In this document: in pieces, positions 8,915 to 16,779 of the stretch
How the letters are laid out: the number at the start of each line of letters is the position of its first letter
How positions within the stretch are numbered: position 1 is the first letter of the stretch
Origin: Bacillus sp. RAR_GA_16
GTDB taxonomy: Bacteria > Bacillota > Bacilli > Bacillales > Guptibacillaceae
Reading direction: 5' to 3'
DNA: 64,000 nucleotides
NCBI RefSeq assembly: GCF_020165985.1
Contig: NZ_JAIUKZ010000007.1
Coordinates: 248,001-312,000 of the forward strand
Program-made: the position numbers and the translations under genes
The notes under the pieces: generated by a model
Databases searched by the model: none
The model's input: the letters and a program-made list of their open reading frames with translations, nothing else
Told to the model about the DNA's origin: nothing

Positions 8915-9472
8915 ATGAAAGGGCTCACAGGATTACTGGCAGCATTCATTCTGCTCTTATCGGCATGTGGAATTACGAAGGATATTCAAGAAATTGTCGA
9001 AGACCGTTATCAACTTGAGGATGTTGTAGAGAGTAGCGTTGATTCAAGCGATGTCTCAAAGGTCTACAGTGCTGAAGAAGATATTCCTTCTGTCGCCTCT
9101 TACTTACAGGAGCAAATCAAGCCGAATGAAGTCAGTGAGTTAAAAGACGGTAAGCAAATACTCGTTTATGATGACTATATCGTTACGTTAGAAGATCGTA
9201 ATGATGACTCAACGACAGTCGAAGTCGCTACAGTCGGGTTTGTGCGCGATAACTATCGCCCGAGCTTCTTTGATGGACTATTAGCTTATTATATTTTAGA
9301 TGAAATTCTTGATGTAGATGACTGGGGAAAGAAACAGAAAAATCGCTGTTTAAATGCAACTGGGAATTGTTATGAAGGATATGGATCCACGGGAGGCTCG
9401 TATAAAGGACCGACTACAATCCCATCCTTTAGAGGATCGAGTCGCGGCGGCGGGCCAGGAACAGGAAAATAA
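8915..9472 (+). CDS. DUF4247 family lipoprotein
   Basis: The 185-residue product has a lipoprotein signal: a short basic start, a hydrophobic core and LLSAC with lipid-attachment Cys18. The mature domain is acidic. Near residue 143 it has RCLNATGNCYEG, two cysteines that could form a disulfide. It ends in a Gly/Ser-rich tail with GPTTIPSFRGSSRGGG, a pattern I associate with DUF4247. It should sit on the outer face of the membrane, giving the cassette an extracytoplasmic component. Function unknown. Confidence 0.82.
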   Translation: MKGLTGLLAAFILLLSACGITKDIQEIVEDRYQLEDVVESSVDSSDVSKVYSAEEDIPSVASYLQEQIKPNEVSELKDGKQILVYDDYIVTLEDRNDDSTTVEVATVGFVRDNYRPSFFDGLLAYYILDEILDVDDWGKKQKNRCLNATGNCYEGYGSTGGSYKGPTTIPSFRGSSRGGGPGTGK

Positions 9473-9488
9473 CTGTAGGAGGGTTATC

Positions 9489-9884
9489 ATGGGGCCATTT
9501 TTATTAACTTTTATTTACTTTATTGCAGCAATTGTTGTTGTAGCAGTAGGATTAATTATTTTCGAATTCATTACGACGAAGTACAAAGATTGGGAACAAG
9601 TGGAGAATGGAAATACAGCAGTAGCACTTTCGATAGGTGGGAAAATCATCGGGATTTGCCTTATATTGGCGTTTGCTATTTACCATAGTGCAGACGTGAT
9701 TGATACAGTTATTTGGGGAGCGTATGGTGTTGTACTTCAACTGGTAGCTTATTATATTTTTGACTTTCTTACTAGGCGCTTCTCTGTGGAACAAAAGCTT
9801 AGTGAAGGTGTCGTATCAGTAGGTGTACTCTCTATGTGTGTTTCAATTGGTTTAGGTCTTGTGGTTGGTGCATCAATTACGTAA
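9489..9884 (+). CDS. DUF350 (YjfL-like) membrane protein
   Basis: This 131-residue protein has four hydrophobic segments and the acidic loop KYKDWEQVENGNTAVALSIGGK, which matches the DUF350/YjfL family. In E. coli the family member YjfL is encoded with the PspA-like YjfJ. The ATG at 9489 follows TAGGAGGG and removes a non-membrane extension seen in the longer open frame. Family function is unknown; a membrane partner of PspA or of the neighbouring enzyme is an inference from gene order. Confidence 0.85.
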   Translation: MGPFLLTFIYFIAAIVVVAVGLIIFEFITTKYKDWEQVENGNTAVALSIGGKIIGICLILAFAIYHSADVIDTVIWGAYGVVLQLVAYYIFDFLTRRFSVEQKLSEGVVSVGVLSMCVSIGLGLVVGASIT

Positions 9885-9913
9885 AAAAGAAATGAACAGC
9901 TGTAGGTGAAGGC

Positions 9914-11458
9914 ATGAGTAGGACGTTTAGTAAAAGCAGTCAGTTGTACTGGGCTTCAGGAATTGTATCAATTTGCGGTATTATATTTGAAGTGCTGTTT
10001 GGCGCACTAGGTTCATACATACTAGGTGATGGGGTAAAGCAATATACGTTAACCATTTCTCTGTTTCTGACTGGAATGGGGATCGGCGCATCCCTAAGTG
10101 AAAAAGTTGTCAAAAACTTAATTACAAGATTTATTGCCATTGAACTTCTTATTGGTTTATTAGGTGGATTTTCTAGTTTCACAGTGTTTGGAATTATGGC
10201 TGTTGCAGGAGAAGAAGCAACTGCAATCGTTCTTTATACAATCATTCTTATTATTGGTGGATTAACGGGTTTAGAACTACCAATATTAATTCGAAAAGCG
10301 AACGAAATTGGGGTGGAAATGAACAAAAGCACTGCTAGAGTGCTTTTTTCTGATTATGCTGGAGGGCTGGTAGGAGGTTTGTTATTTGCCTTTTTCCTTC
10401 GACCGGAATTCGGGTTAGTCAAATCAGCCTTTCTTGTCGCGATAGTAAATATACTCGTTGCACTTTGGATGGTTTATTCATTTAGGAAAGAGATGGTTTA
10501 CCCTACCATTTATACTTCAGTTGCTTTTCTTTTATTTTTACTTATGATTGCTGGTGCTATTTTTGGTGAGGAAATGGCTTTTTCCTTTGAACAGCGCCTA
10601 TATAACGATCCCATTATTTACAATGAGGAAACCTCTTATCAAAAAATCACGTTAACGAGGGAACAGGGAGACCTTAGACTCTATTTAAATGGACAGCTTC
10701 AGTTTAGTTCAAGTGATGAACATCGCTATCATGAAACATTAGTACACATTCCGATGTCGACGGTGGAAAATGCGGAAAATATTCTATTGCTTGGAGGTGG
10801 AGATGGACTTGCCGTTCGAGAGCTTTTAAAATATGATAGCGTAAAATCGATTACGGTGGTAGATTTAGATCCCGCTATGGTGAAGCTCGCGAGCGAACAG
10901 CATTTGTTAACGGAATTAAATGAACATGCATTTGAGGATGAGCGGGTGCATGTGCGGAATGAAGATGCTTTTCAGTTTATTAAAAATGAGACAAAGACAT
11001 TTGATGTGATCATTGCTGATCTTCCAGACCCTAATAATGAATCGTTAAACAAGCTGTATACATGGGAATTCTATTCGTTATTACGAAATCATTTGAAATT
11101 GAATGGTGCGTTAATGGTTCAAGCAACAAGTCCGTTGTTTGCAAGAGAAGCTTACTGGACAATTGACCGAACGATTTCAGAGACTGGTTTAATTACTTCG
11201 AATTACCATGTCGACATTCCGAGTTTTGGTAACTGGGGATTTGTGATGGGGACGAGAGAGCCTGTAAATCAAAAGGAGCTAACCATTTCTGTTCAAACAG
11301 ATTATCTATCAAATGACCTGATCCCCTCTCTTACCGTATTTGGAAAAGATGAAGATCAACAGATGGTGCGAGAAGGCAAGGCGGTTCAGTTTGAACCCAA
11401 CACGCTTATTCAGCCTCATTTGATCGAAAAATATGAAAGGGCATGGTTGTATTACTAG
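9914..11458 (+). CDS. Membrane-anchored spermidine-synthase-like aminopropyltransferase
   Basis: The 514 residues split into about seven N-terminal membrane helices (to residue 218) and a C-terminal spermidine-synthase-type Rossmann domain. The enzyme part keeps SYQKI (241-245), LNGQLQFSSSDEHRYHE (258-274), the decarboxylated-SAM loop GGGDG (294-298), VDLD (316-319) and the catalytic-type ADLPDP (368-373). The GPA that usually follows this last motif is replaced by NNES. Canonical soluble SpeE proteins are about 280-310 residues, so this is a distinct fusion. It likely transfers an aminopropyl group at the membrane; substrate unknown. Confidence 0.85.
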   Translation: MSRTFSKSSQLYWASGIVSICGIIFEVLFGALGSYILGDGVKQYTLTISLFLTGMGIGASLSEKVVKNLITRFIAIELLIGLLGGFSSFTVFGIMAVAGEEATAIVLYTIILIIGGLTGLELPILIRKANEIGVEMNKSTARVLFSDYAGGLVGGLLFAFFLRPEFGLVKSAFLVAIVNILVALWMVYSFRKEMVYPTIYTSVAFLLFLLMIAGAIFGEEMAFSFEQRLYNDPIIYNEETSYQKITLTREQGDLRLYLNGQLQFSSSDEHRYHETLVHIPMSTVENAENILLLGGGDGLAVRELLKYDSVKSITVVDLDPAMVKLASEQHLLTELNEHAFEDERVHVRNEDAFQFIKNETKTFDVIIADLPDPNNESLNKLYTWEFYSLLRNHLKLNGALMVQATSPLFAREAYWTIDRTISETGLITSNYHVDIPSFGNWGFVMGTREPVNQKELTISVQTDYLSNDLIPSLTVFGKDEDQQMVREGKAVQFEPNTLIQPHLIEKYERAWLYY

Positions 11459-11558
11459 TTTAGATCATTAAGTAAAGGGAACTTACTAACTAGAGGAAAT
11501 CCTTCTGTATATTTCTCGGAGAGGATATACATTCCAAATGATAAAGGAGCGATAACGA

Positions 11559-12236
11559 ATGAAAGTTACTTTTCATGGTCATTCAGTTGTTGAAATTGTT
11601 ACGGACAAAGCTAAGATTCTAATTGATCCTTTTATTACAGGTAATGGTCAATGCAAGCTAGATGCTAATAAAGTGACGTGCGACGTGATCTTACTTACAC
11701 ACGGACATAATGATCACGTTGGAGATACAGTCGATATTGCAAAACGAAATAACGCTTTAGTTGTAGCTCCATTTGAACTGGCTACATATCTTGAATTTAA
11801 AGGTGTTAATGCTCATCCAATGGCTATTGGTGGTGGTCATGAATTTGACTTTGGTCATGTTAAACTGACACAAGCATTCCACGGTTCGAGCTATACGGAG
11901 GAAGAAAATCAGCAAATCATCTACACTGGTATGCCGTCAGGAATTCTTTTTAGTGTAGAAGGAAAAACAATTTATCATGCCGGTGACACAGGACTATTTT
12001 CAGATATGAAGCTATTATCCGATAAGTCAATCGATCTCGCGTTCCTCCCAATTGGTGATAATTTCACAATGGGACCAGAAGATGCGGCTATTGCAGCGAA
12101 ATGGATCAATGCTGATGTAACAGTACCAATTCATTATAATACGTTTCCGCTTATTGAACAGGATGGTCAAGCATTTGTTGACCGTCTTAAAGGAGAAGGT
12201 AAGGTTCTGCAATCAGGCGACTCAATAGAATTATAA
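11559..12236 (+). CDS. ytkL: UPF0173 metal-dependent hydrolase YtkL
   Basis: This is a 225-residue metallo-beta-lactamase fold protein of the UPF0173 family. The metal motif [10 protein letters not shown] places His48, His50, Asp52 and His53; FHGSSY near 108, YHAGDTG near 138 and PIHYNTF near 190 complete the site. The natural substrate is not established. The ATG at 11559 follows AAAGGAG. In B. subtilis ytkL neighbours ytoI and ytpI, as here. Confidence 0.93.
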   Translation: MKVTFHGHSVVEIVTDKAKILIDPFITGNGQCKLDANKVTCDVILLTHGHNDHVGDTVDIAKRNNALVVAPFELATYLEFKGVNAHPMAIGGGHEFDFGHVKLTQAFHGSSYTEEENQQIIYTGMPSGILFSVEGKTIYHAGDTGLFSDMKLLSDKSIDLAFLPIGDNFTMGPEDAAIAAKWINADVTVPIHYNTFPLIEQDGQAFVDRLKGEGKVLQSGDSIEL

Positions 12237-12240
12237 TCCC

Positions 12241-12275
12241 ACACAAAAACCGATGCCCAGCATCGGTTTTTGTGT
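12241..12275 (+). terminator. Strong terminator after ytkL
   Basis: A perfect 16-bp stem (12241-12256 with 12260-12275) closes a 3-base loop, with TTTTTGTGT in the 3' arm. Confidence 0.85.
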
Positions 12276-12342
12276 AGGATAAGCGTATTAAATCAGTTGT
12301 TTCAATCATACCCTTTTAGAAAGACAGTAAGGGGGAATTGGC

Positions 12343-12579
12343 GTGAAACAACGATTGTTTTTATCCGTGCTGTGTATTCTGTTTTTAATGTATGATGCGA
12401 TTCCACGTTTTCAAATTGACGTAACACTTGAAGGTGCTTTTTTTAGTCTATGGCTTCTCTTTGCTGTAATGGCTCTTGGCGGGAATTTGGCTGGACTGTT
12501 TTTTGGAAAACGAGAAATCAGACGCGTGTCAGAAGAGGATTTGCAAGTCGAATCAAGAAAAAAACAATACAGTCGTTGA
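12343..12579 (+). CDS. Small membrane protein of unknown function
   Basis: A 78-residue protein starts at GTG 12343 behind AAGGGGG. Two hydrophobic segments (about residues 5-18 and 32-54) are followed by a basic, polar tail. The second segment ends in GNLAGLFFGKR. I do not recognise a family. It sits between ytkL and ytoI with a terminator upstream and a separate promoter for ytoI downstream, so it is probably its own transcription unit. Confidence 0.6.
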   Translation: MKQRLFLSVLCILFLMYDAIPRFQIDVTLEGAFFSLWLLFAVMALGGNLAGLFFGKREIRRVSEEDLQVESRKKQYSR

Positions 12580-12605
12580 AGTTATAGGGCTGAGTTATGT
12601 ATAAT
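12576..12605 (+). promoter_or_regulatory. Probable sigma-A promoter of ytoI
   Basis: TTGAAG (12576-12581), 18 bases, TATAAT (12600-12605), about 80 bases before the ytoI start. Confidence 0.55.
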
Positions 12606-12686
12606 GAAGTCAATTCAAACACCACTATAACAGAAGTAGTTTATCTACTGATACAGATGTGAACGGAGAAAGTATGGTGAAAGAAA

Positions 12687-13997
12687 TTGACAACGAAACA
12701 TGAACAGATTCTCGAATACATTGAGACGTTAGATGTTGGGAGTAAGATATCTGTACGTCAAATTGCAAGAGAACTGAAAGTGAGCGAAGGAACAGCCTAT
12801 CGAGCAATTAAGGATGCTGAGAATAAAGGAACAGTCAGTACAATTGAACGTGTAGGGACAATTCGAATTACAAAAAAAGAAAAAGAAAACATTGAAAAAC
12901 TCACTTACGCAGAAGTGGTTAATGTTGTGGATGGACAAGTGCTTGGAGGGAGGAACGGACTACATAAAACCCTTCATAAGTTTGTTATCGGAGCGATGAA
13001 GCTAGAAGCAATGATGCGTTACGTTGATCCTGGAAGTTTACTCATTGTTGGTAATCGAGATAATGTCCACAAAATTGCACTTGAGGCTGGTGCTGCCGTT
13101 CTCATTACAGGAGGGTTTGATGCGCAGGATGACGTGAAAAGAATGGCAGACGCCTACGATTTACCGATTATCTCAACCACTTACGATTCGTTTACGGTGG
13201 CAACCATGATTAATCGAGCGATCTATGATCGATTGATTAAAAAAGAAATTGCTTTAGTCAGTGATATTTTAACCCCTCTAACGAAAACAAGCTTTCTCGT
13301 AACGACGGAAACCGTAGGTCGATGGCACGAGCTAAACGAAACTACGCTTCATAGTCGCTATCCGGTTGTCGATCCTAATATGAAAGTGCAGGGAATCGTT
13401 ACTTCAAAAGATATTCTTGGGGAGGGCCATGAAACACCAATATCAAAAGTAATGACGAAGCATCCTTTAACCGTAAATGAACAAACATCGGTTGCTTCTG
13501 CTGCTCATACAATGATTTGGGAAGGGATTGAGATGTTGCCGGTTCTCGATCAGTATCATCGTTTAATTGGGATTATTAGTAGACAAGACGTTTTAAAAGC
13601 GCTCCAAATGATTCAACAGCAGCCTCAAATCGGTGAAACATTTGATGACTTGATTACGAGTCAAATTAAAGATGTCTCAACGAGTTCAGAAAGTCGATAT
13701 AGCTGTGAAATAACACCACAAATGACGAGTCTCCTTGGAACGTTATCTTATGGCGTAGTGACAACATTAGTGACCGAGGCGGGTAGCCGAGTATTAAAGA
13801 AATACAAAAAAGGTGATTTAGTCGTCGAAAACATTACGCTTTACTTTATAAAACCCGTTCAAATCGATCATACGATTGAAATCGTTCCTAAAGTGCTTGA
13901 AGTTTCGCGTAAATTCGGTAAAGTCGATGTAGAAATTTATCATGAGGGATCAGTTGTTGGAAAAGCACTCATGATGGCTCAACTTATCGATCGATGA
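12687..13997 (+). CDS. ytoI: HTH-DRTGG-CBS-hotdog regulatory protein YtoI
   Basis: This 436-residue multidomain protein matches B. subtilis YtoI. Domains in order are a winged-helix HTH (about 1-60), a DRTGG domain (about 70-185, with GAAVLITGGFD), a CBS pair (about 190-310, with IVTSKDIL and IGIISRQDVLKAL) and a hotdog thioesterase-like fold to the end. CBS pairs bind adenine nucleotides, so a nucleotide or acyl-CoA sensing regulator is plausible, but the targets are unknown. The start is TTG at 12687; an overlapping ATG nearby is in another frame and stops at once. Confidence 0.9.
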   Translation: MTTKHEQILEYIETLDVGSKISVRQIARELKVSEGTAYRAIKDAENKGTVSTIERVGTIRITKKEKENIEKLTYAEVVNVVDGQVLGGRNGLHKTLHKFVIGAMKLEAMMRYVDPGSLLIVGNRDNVHKIALEAGAAVLITGGFDAQDDVKRMADAYDLPIISTTYDSFTVATMINRAIYDRLIKKEIALVSDILTPLTKTSFLVTTETVGRWHELNETTLHSRYPVVDPNMKVQGIVTSKDILGEGHETPISKVMTKHPLTVNEQTSVASAAHTMIWEGIEMLPVLDQYHRLIGIISRQDVLKALQMIQQQPQIGETFDDLITSQIKDVSTSSESRYSCEITPQMTSLLGTLSYGVVTTLVTEAGSRVLKKYKKGDLVVENITLYFIKPVQIDHTIEIVPKVLEVSRKFGKVDVEIYHEGSVVGKALMMAQLIDR

Positions 13998-13999
13998 AA

Positions 14000-14028
14000 A
14001 AACCGCCAGTAAAGTGGCGGTTTCATTA
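14000..14028. terminator. Terminator between ytoI and ytpI
   Basis: AAACCGCCA pairs with TGGCGGTTT around a 6-base loop between convergent genes. A-rich and T-rich flanks allow use from both sides. Confidence 0.8.
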
Positions 14029-14040
14029 TTCATACCGTGT

Positions 14041-14346
14041 TTAGTTTTGTTTCATCATATTTGCTTCTTCGATGGCGAAAGGAAGGTAATGACGGTATTT
14101 TTTGTAGCCGATCACTACGTTTACAAGACCAAGTAAGATAAAGACAGCTGCGACAATAAACGTAACTGTTGATAATGAAACGGTAAGTGAATTGATCGCA
14201 AAAAAGATTAGAAAAAGGCCTAGCGCAATGCTTGCTTTAGAATGAAGCCATTGAGTTGTTGCCACACCATTGTGGCGAACGGCTTTCACTCGATAAAATA
14301 AGTAGAAAACAATGGAAAAGACAATTAAAATAACAAAGATAGGCAT
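14041..14346 (-). CDS. ytpI: YtpI family membrane protein
   Basis: The 101-residue protein has three hydrophobic helices, a conserved TTQWLHSKASIALG segment between the first two, and a C-terminal YKKYRHYLPFAIEEAN tail, matching the YtpI-like family of Bacillaceae. Function is unknown. The convergent position beside ytoI is conserved with B. subtilis. Confidence 0.85.
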   Translation of the reverse strand: MPIFVILIVFSIVFYLFYRVKAVRHNGVATTQWLHSKASIALGLFLIFFAINSLTVSLSTVTFIVAAVFILLGLVNVVIGYKKYRHYLPFAIEEANMMKQN

Positions 14347-14456
14347 GGCAGCTTTCCTCCATATTCAGGGTTCTTTTTCTATTGTATAGAAGATAACCCT
14401 GAAAATCTATGTCAGAAGAATAACAATTGGGAATGCAGCCGAAAGGAGAAAGCTTT

Positions 14457-15392
14457 ATGAAAGAGAAAATATTAGATGCGATCGAACAATATGAGACCAT
14501 TATTATCCATCGACACGTTCGTCCAGACCCAGATGCGCTCGGATCGCAAGGTGGACTAGCTGAGCTTATTCGAACGACTTTTCCTAGTAAAACCGTATTC
14601 ACTGTAGGGGAGGAAGAGCCATCACTGACCTTTTTAAATCGGATGGACAAGGTTTCAGACGAGACGTATGAAAACGCCCTAGTTATTGTCTGTGATACGG
14701 CCAATCAACCCCGTGTCAGTGATGAGCGCTATCGAGATGGCAAGCTTCTTGTAAAAATTGATCATCATCCTAACGAAGATCCTTATGGTGATCTTCTATG
14801 GGTCGATACGTCTTCAAGTTCTGTAAGTGAAATGATCGTTGATTTGTATCTTACAGCAAAGGAAAGAGGATATGAGCTATCAGAAAAAGGTGCATTTCTT
14901 CTATATGCAGGAATTGTGGGAGATACAGGACGGTTCATGTTTTCTAATACGACGCAACGTACCTTTATGTATGCCGGAGAGCTTTTAAAGTTTGGTATCG
15001 ATACGGGCTCATTGTATAAGGAATTATATAAGACAGAGCAACATATCGCTCGTTTAAATGGCTATGTTCTGCAACATTTCGAAACATCAGAAACTGGTGC
15101 AGGTTGGATGAAGATTACGAAAGAAACAGTCGCTTCATACGGCGTAACCGCTAGTGAAGCATCTCAGCTTGTGAATACATTCTCAAATGTCGCTGGTTTG
15201 AAAGCCTGGGTATTCTTTATTGAAGAAGCAGACCAAATTCGCGTACGTCTCCGGTCGAAAGGTCCAATTGTGAATCAAATTGCGGCTCAGTTCAATGGGG
15301 GTGGCCATCCGATGGCTGCAGGAGCTACCGTTTATTCCTGGGAAGAGGCAGATGAGGTTCTTGCTGAGCTAGAAAAAGTATGTAGCGAATAA
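14457..15392 (+). CDS. nrnA: Bifunctional oligoribonuclease/PAP phosphatase NrnA
   Basis: NrnA degrades short RNA oligonucleotides and dephosphorylates pAp. The 311 residues hold the DHH domain with HRHVRPDPDALG (His18, Asp24, Asp26), VCDTA with Asp80 and the name-giving DHH at 102-104. The DHHA1 domain has GGGHPMAAGA near 287. The ATG at 14457 after GAAAGGAG is used; an upstream in-frame ATG at 14427 has no ribosome site. The locus next to ytrI, ytrH and dnaE is as in B. subtilis (ytqI). Confidence 0.95.
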   Translation: MKEKILDAIEQYETIIIHRHVRPDPDALGSQGGLAELIRTTFPSKTVFTVGEEEPSLTFLNRMDKVSDETYENALVIVCDTANQPRVSDERYRDGKLLVKIDHHPNEDPYGDLLWVDTSSSSVSEMIVDLYLTAKERGYELSEKGAFLLYAGIVGDTGRFMFSNTTQRTFMYAGELLKFGIDTGSLYKELYKTEQHIARLNGYVLQHFETSETGAGWMKITKETVASYGVTASEASQLVNTFSNVAGLKAWVFFIEEADQIRVRLRSKGPIVNQIAAQFNGGGHPMAAGATVYSWEEADEVLAELEKVCSE

Positions 15393-15401
15393 AGACCAAG
15401 C

Positions 15402-15443
15402 AAAAAGACCGGGATCTTCTTTAAAAAGAGTCCGGTCTTTTTC
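15402..15443. terminator. Terminator between nrnA and the convergent 63-residue gene
   Basis: AAAAAGACCGG pairs with CCGGTCTTTTT across an AT-rich loop. T runs on both strands suggest bidirectional use. Confidence 0.75.
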
Positions 15444-15444
15444 T

Positions 15445-15636
15445 TTACACTTGTTCCTGTGATTTAGGTATAAACCATGAACCAATGCTTGTCACGTCTT
15501 CGTGTACGTCGATGTTAAGTGACTGCAATTCCTTCTTAATCAGAGCAGTCATTTCGTGGGACTCTGCGTAAGCGGATCGTCCATTCATTAAATCAGCGAT
15601 TTTTGATCTCGCGATTTGTTTGCGATCAATAACCAT
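15445..15636 (-). CDS. Small conserved protein beside ytrI (possibly YtzJ-like)
   Basis: A 63-residue soluble protein starts behind AGGAGGTGGCGCG on the minus strand, an excellent ribosome site. The sequence is charged, with LMNGRSAYAESHEMTALIKKEL near the middle and a GSWFIP motif close to the end. In B. subtilis an unnamed-function small gene (ytzJ) lies in this gap between ytrI and nrnA, so equivalence is likely from position. Function unknown. Confidence 0.72.
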   Translation of the reverse strand: MVIDRKQIARSKIADLMNGRSAYAESHEMTALIKKELQSLNIDVHEDVTSIGSWFIPKSQEQV

Positions 15637-15732
15637 CGCGCCACCTCCTAGTTTTCTATACGTTTATCATATACTATCGATGTGAAAATTGCGACTTGTC
15701 TGACAAAAGGGTCACAAAATAGACCTAATTCG

Positions 15733-16239
15733 CTACTGGACGAGCTTAATTGCAAGCTCCACTTCAACTGTCGTCCAAAGGATAAATTGCTTCACTTCAA
15801 AACCATATTTCACGTCATCAATAAGTAAGGTTTTATTTTCTAGGGAAGAAATGATAAAGCTTCTTGTTCGAGATATCGCTCCAAGGTCTTTGTTGAGAAG
15901 GTCGTTTAATTCACTTTGAATTTCTTTTTTTAGCTCGTGACGCGTTAAAGAATTAAGTGGTAATTCTTTATCTTTTTCAAAAGTAACCTCAATGTTTTTC
16001 ACTAAAAGTGTTTTCTCCATCTCAGTATTATTGAAATTTTCTTTATCGTCGAGTAACGTTTGATTTTGCATTTTTAAATCAGAGATTTCGATCTTTTGCT
16101 CTTTAAGGGTCGTAATTTGCTTTTCGTACATAATGCCAAATAGCATAAGAAAAAAGAGCCATCCAAAAATTACTCCTACCGATAGACCAGCGAGAAATCG
16201 CTGCCAGCCCTTTCGAGCATAAAGAGGGGGAACTCTCAT
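15733..16239 (-). CDS. ytrI: Sporulation membrane protein YtrI
   Basis: The 168-residue protein has a basic N-terminus, one transmembrane helix (about 14-38) and an extracytoplasmic coiled coil followed by a small domain. This matches YtrI, a sigma-E-controlled protein required for efficient sporulation in B. subtilis. It overlaps the stop of ytrH by four bases (ATGA), so the two are translationally coupled. Confidence 0.85.
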   Translation of the reverse strand: MRVPPLYARKGWQRFLAGLSVGVIFGWLFFLMLFGIMYEKQITTLKEQKIEISDLKMQNQTLLDDKENFNNTEMEKTLLVKNIEVTFEKDKELPLNSLTRHELKKEIQSELNDLLNKDLGAISRTRSFIISSLENKTLLIDDVKYGFEVKQFILWTTVEVELAIKLVQ

Positions 16240-16571
16240 ATCGATGAACGCTCCTGGGTTAGCCAGTTAATGATTTCCATGCCAGCTTGAGCCCCACCTA
16301 GAGCGCAGAAAATCCATAAAAATTGTCGCATGATTTCGTCTGGTGAACCGCTAAGAAAGCTCCTTTCCATATTATTTATTGTATCAAATGTACCGCCTAT
16401 GGCTGCGGCAATAGCCCAAATTTTTAACCTCTGGGCTACAATGAAAATCCAGTGTAATGGTGGTTCTCCGGAAAGAAATGCTCCAATACCTCCAATTAGA
16501 GATCCCCCTACGATGACTCCAAAGGCAACAAAAAATGCAATAATTAAGGTGACGAGCGTTACTCTTTCCAA
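16236..16571 (-). CDS. ytrH: Sporulation membrane protein YtrH
   Basis: A 111-residue protein with three hydrophobic helices matches YtrH. Recognisable parts are GVIVGGSLIGGIGAFLSGEPP near the N-terminus, the IGGTFDTINNMERSF loop and LGGAQAGMEIINWL at the C-terminus. In B. subtilis ytrHI is an operon needed for spore formation. It is transcribed divergently from dnaE. Confidence 0.88.
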   Translation of the reverse strand: MERVTLVTLIIAFFVAFGVIVGGSLIGGIGAFLSGEPPLHWIFIVAQRLKIWAIAAAIGGTFDTINNMERSFLSGSPDEIMRQFLWIFCALGGAQAGMEIINWLTQERSSI

Positions 16572-16702
16572 ATAAATTCCCTCTTTCTCATCAGTTTCCT
16601 TATTATTAGCGATTGAATTGGATAAATAAAAAGTCCAGATACATTCTTGGCTTAGATGACTAAATGCTATTAGTACAGCCTATGCAAACAGGAGAGAATG
16701 TT

Positions 16703-16744
16703 ATGCTTGATAATGTTTGTTTGAGAAGCTTGAAGTATCTATAA
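16703..16744 (+). CDS. Possible 13-codon leader peptide before dnaE
   Basis: AGGAGAG (16690-16696) lies six bases before an ATG that opens a 13-residue frame, MLDNVCLRSLKYL, ending at TAA 16744, 35 bases before the dnaE ATG. The ribosome site is better than that of dnaE itself, so it may be translated. No attenuator hairpin is obvious. Short frames arise by chance, hence low confidence. Confidence 0.3.
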   Translation: MLDNVCLRSLKYL

Positions 16745-16779
16745 TAGAAAGTAACAGCAAATTGAGAGTGGGATTATCT

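Noticed and set aside
11506-11531. TGTATAT/ATATACA hairpin before ytkL
   Set aside because: Short AT-rich stem with a 12-base loop and no link to the ribosome site; likely chance.
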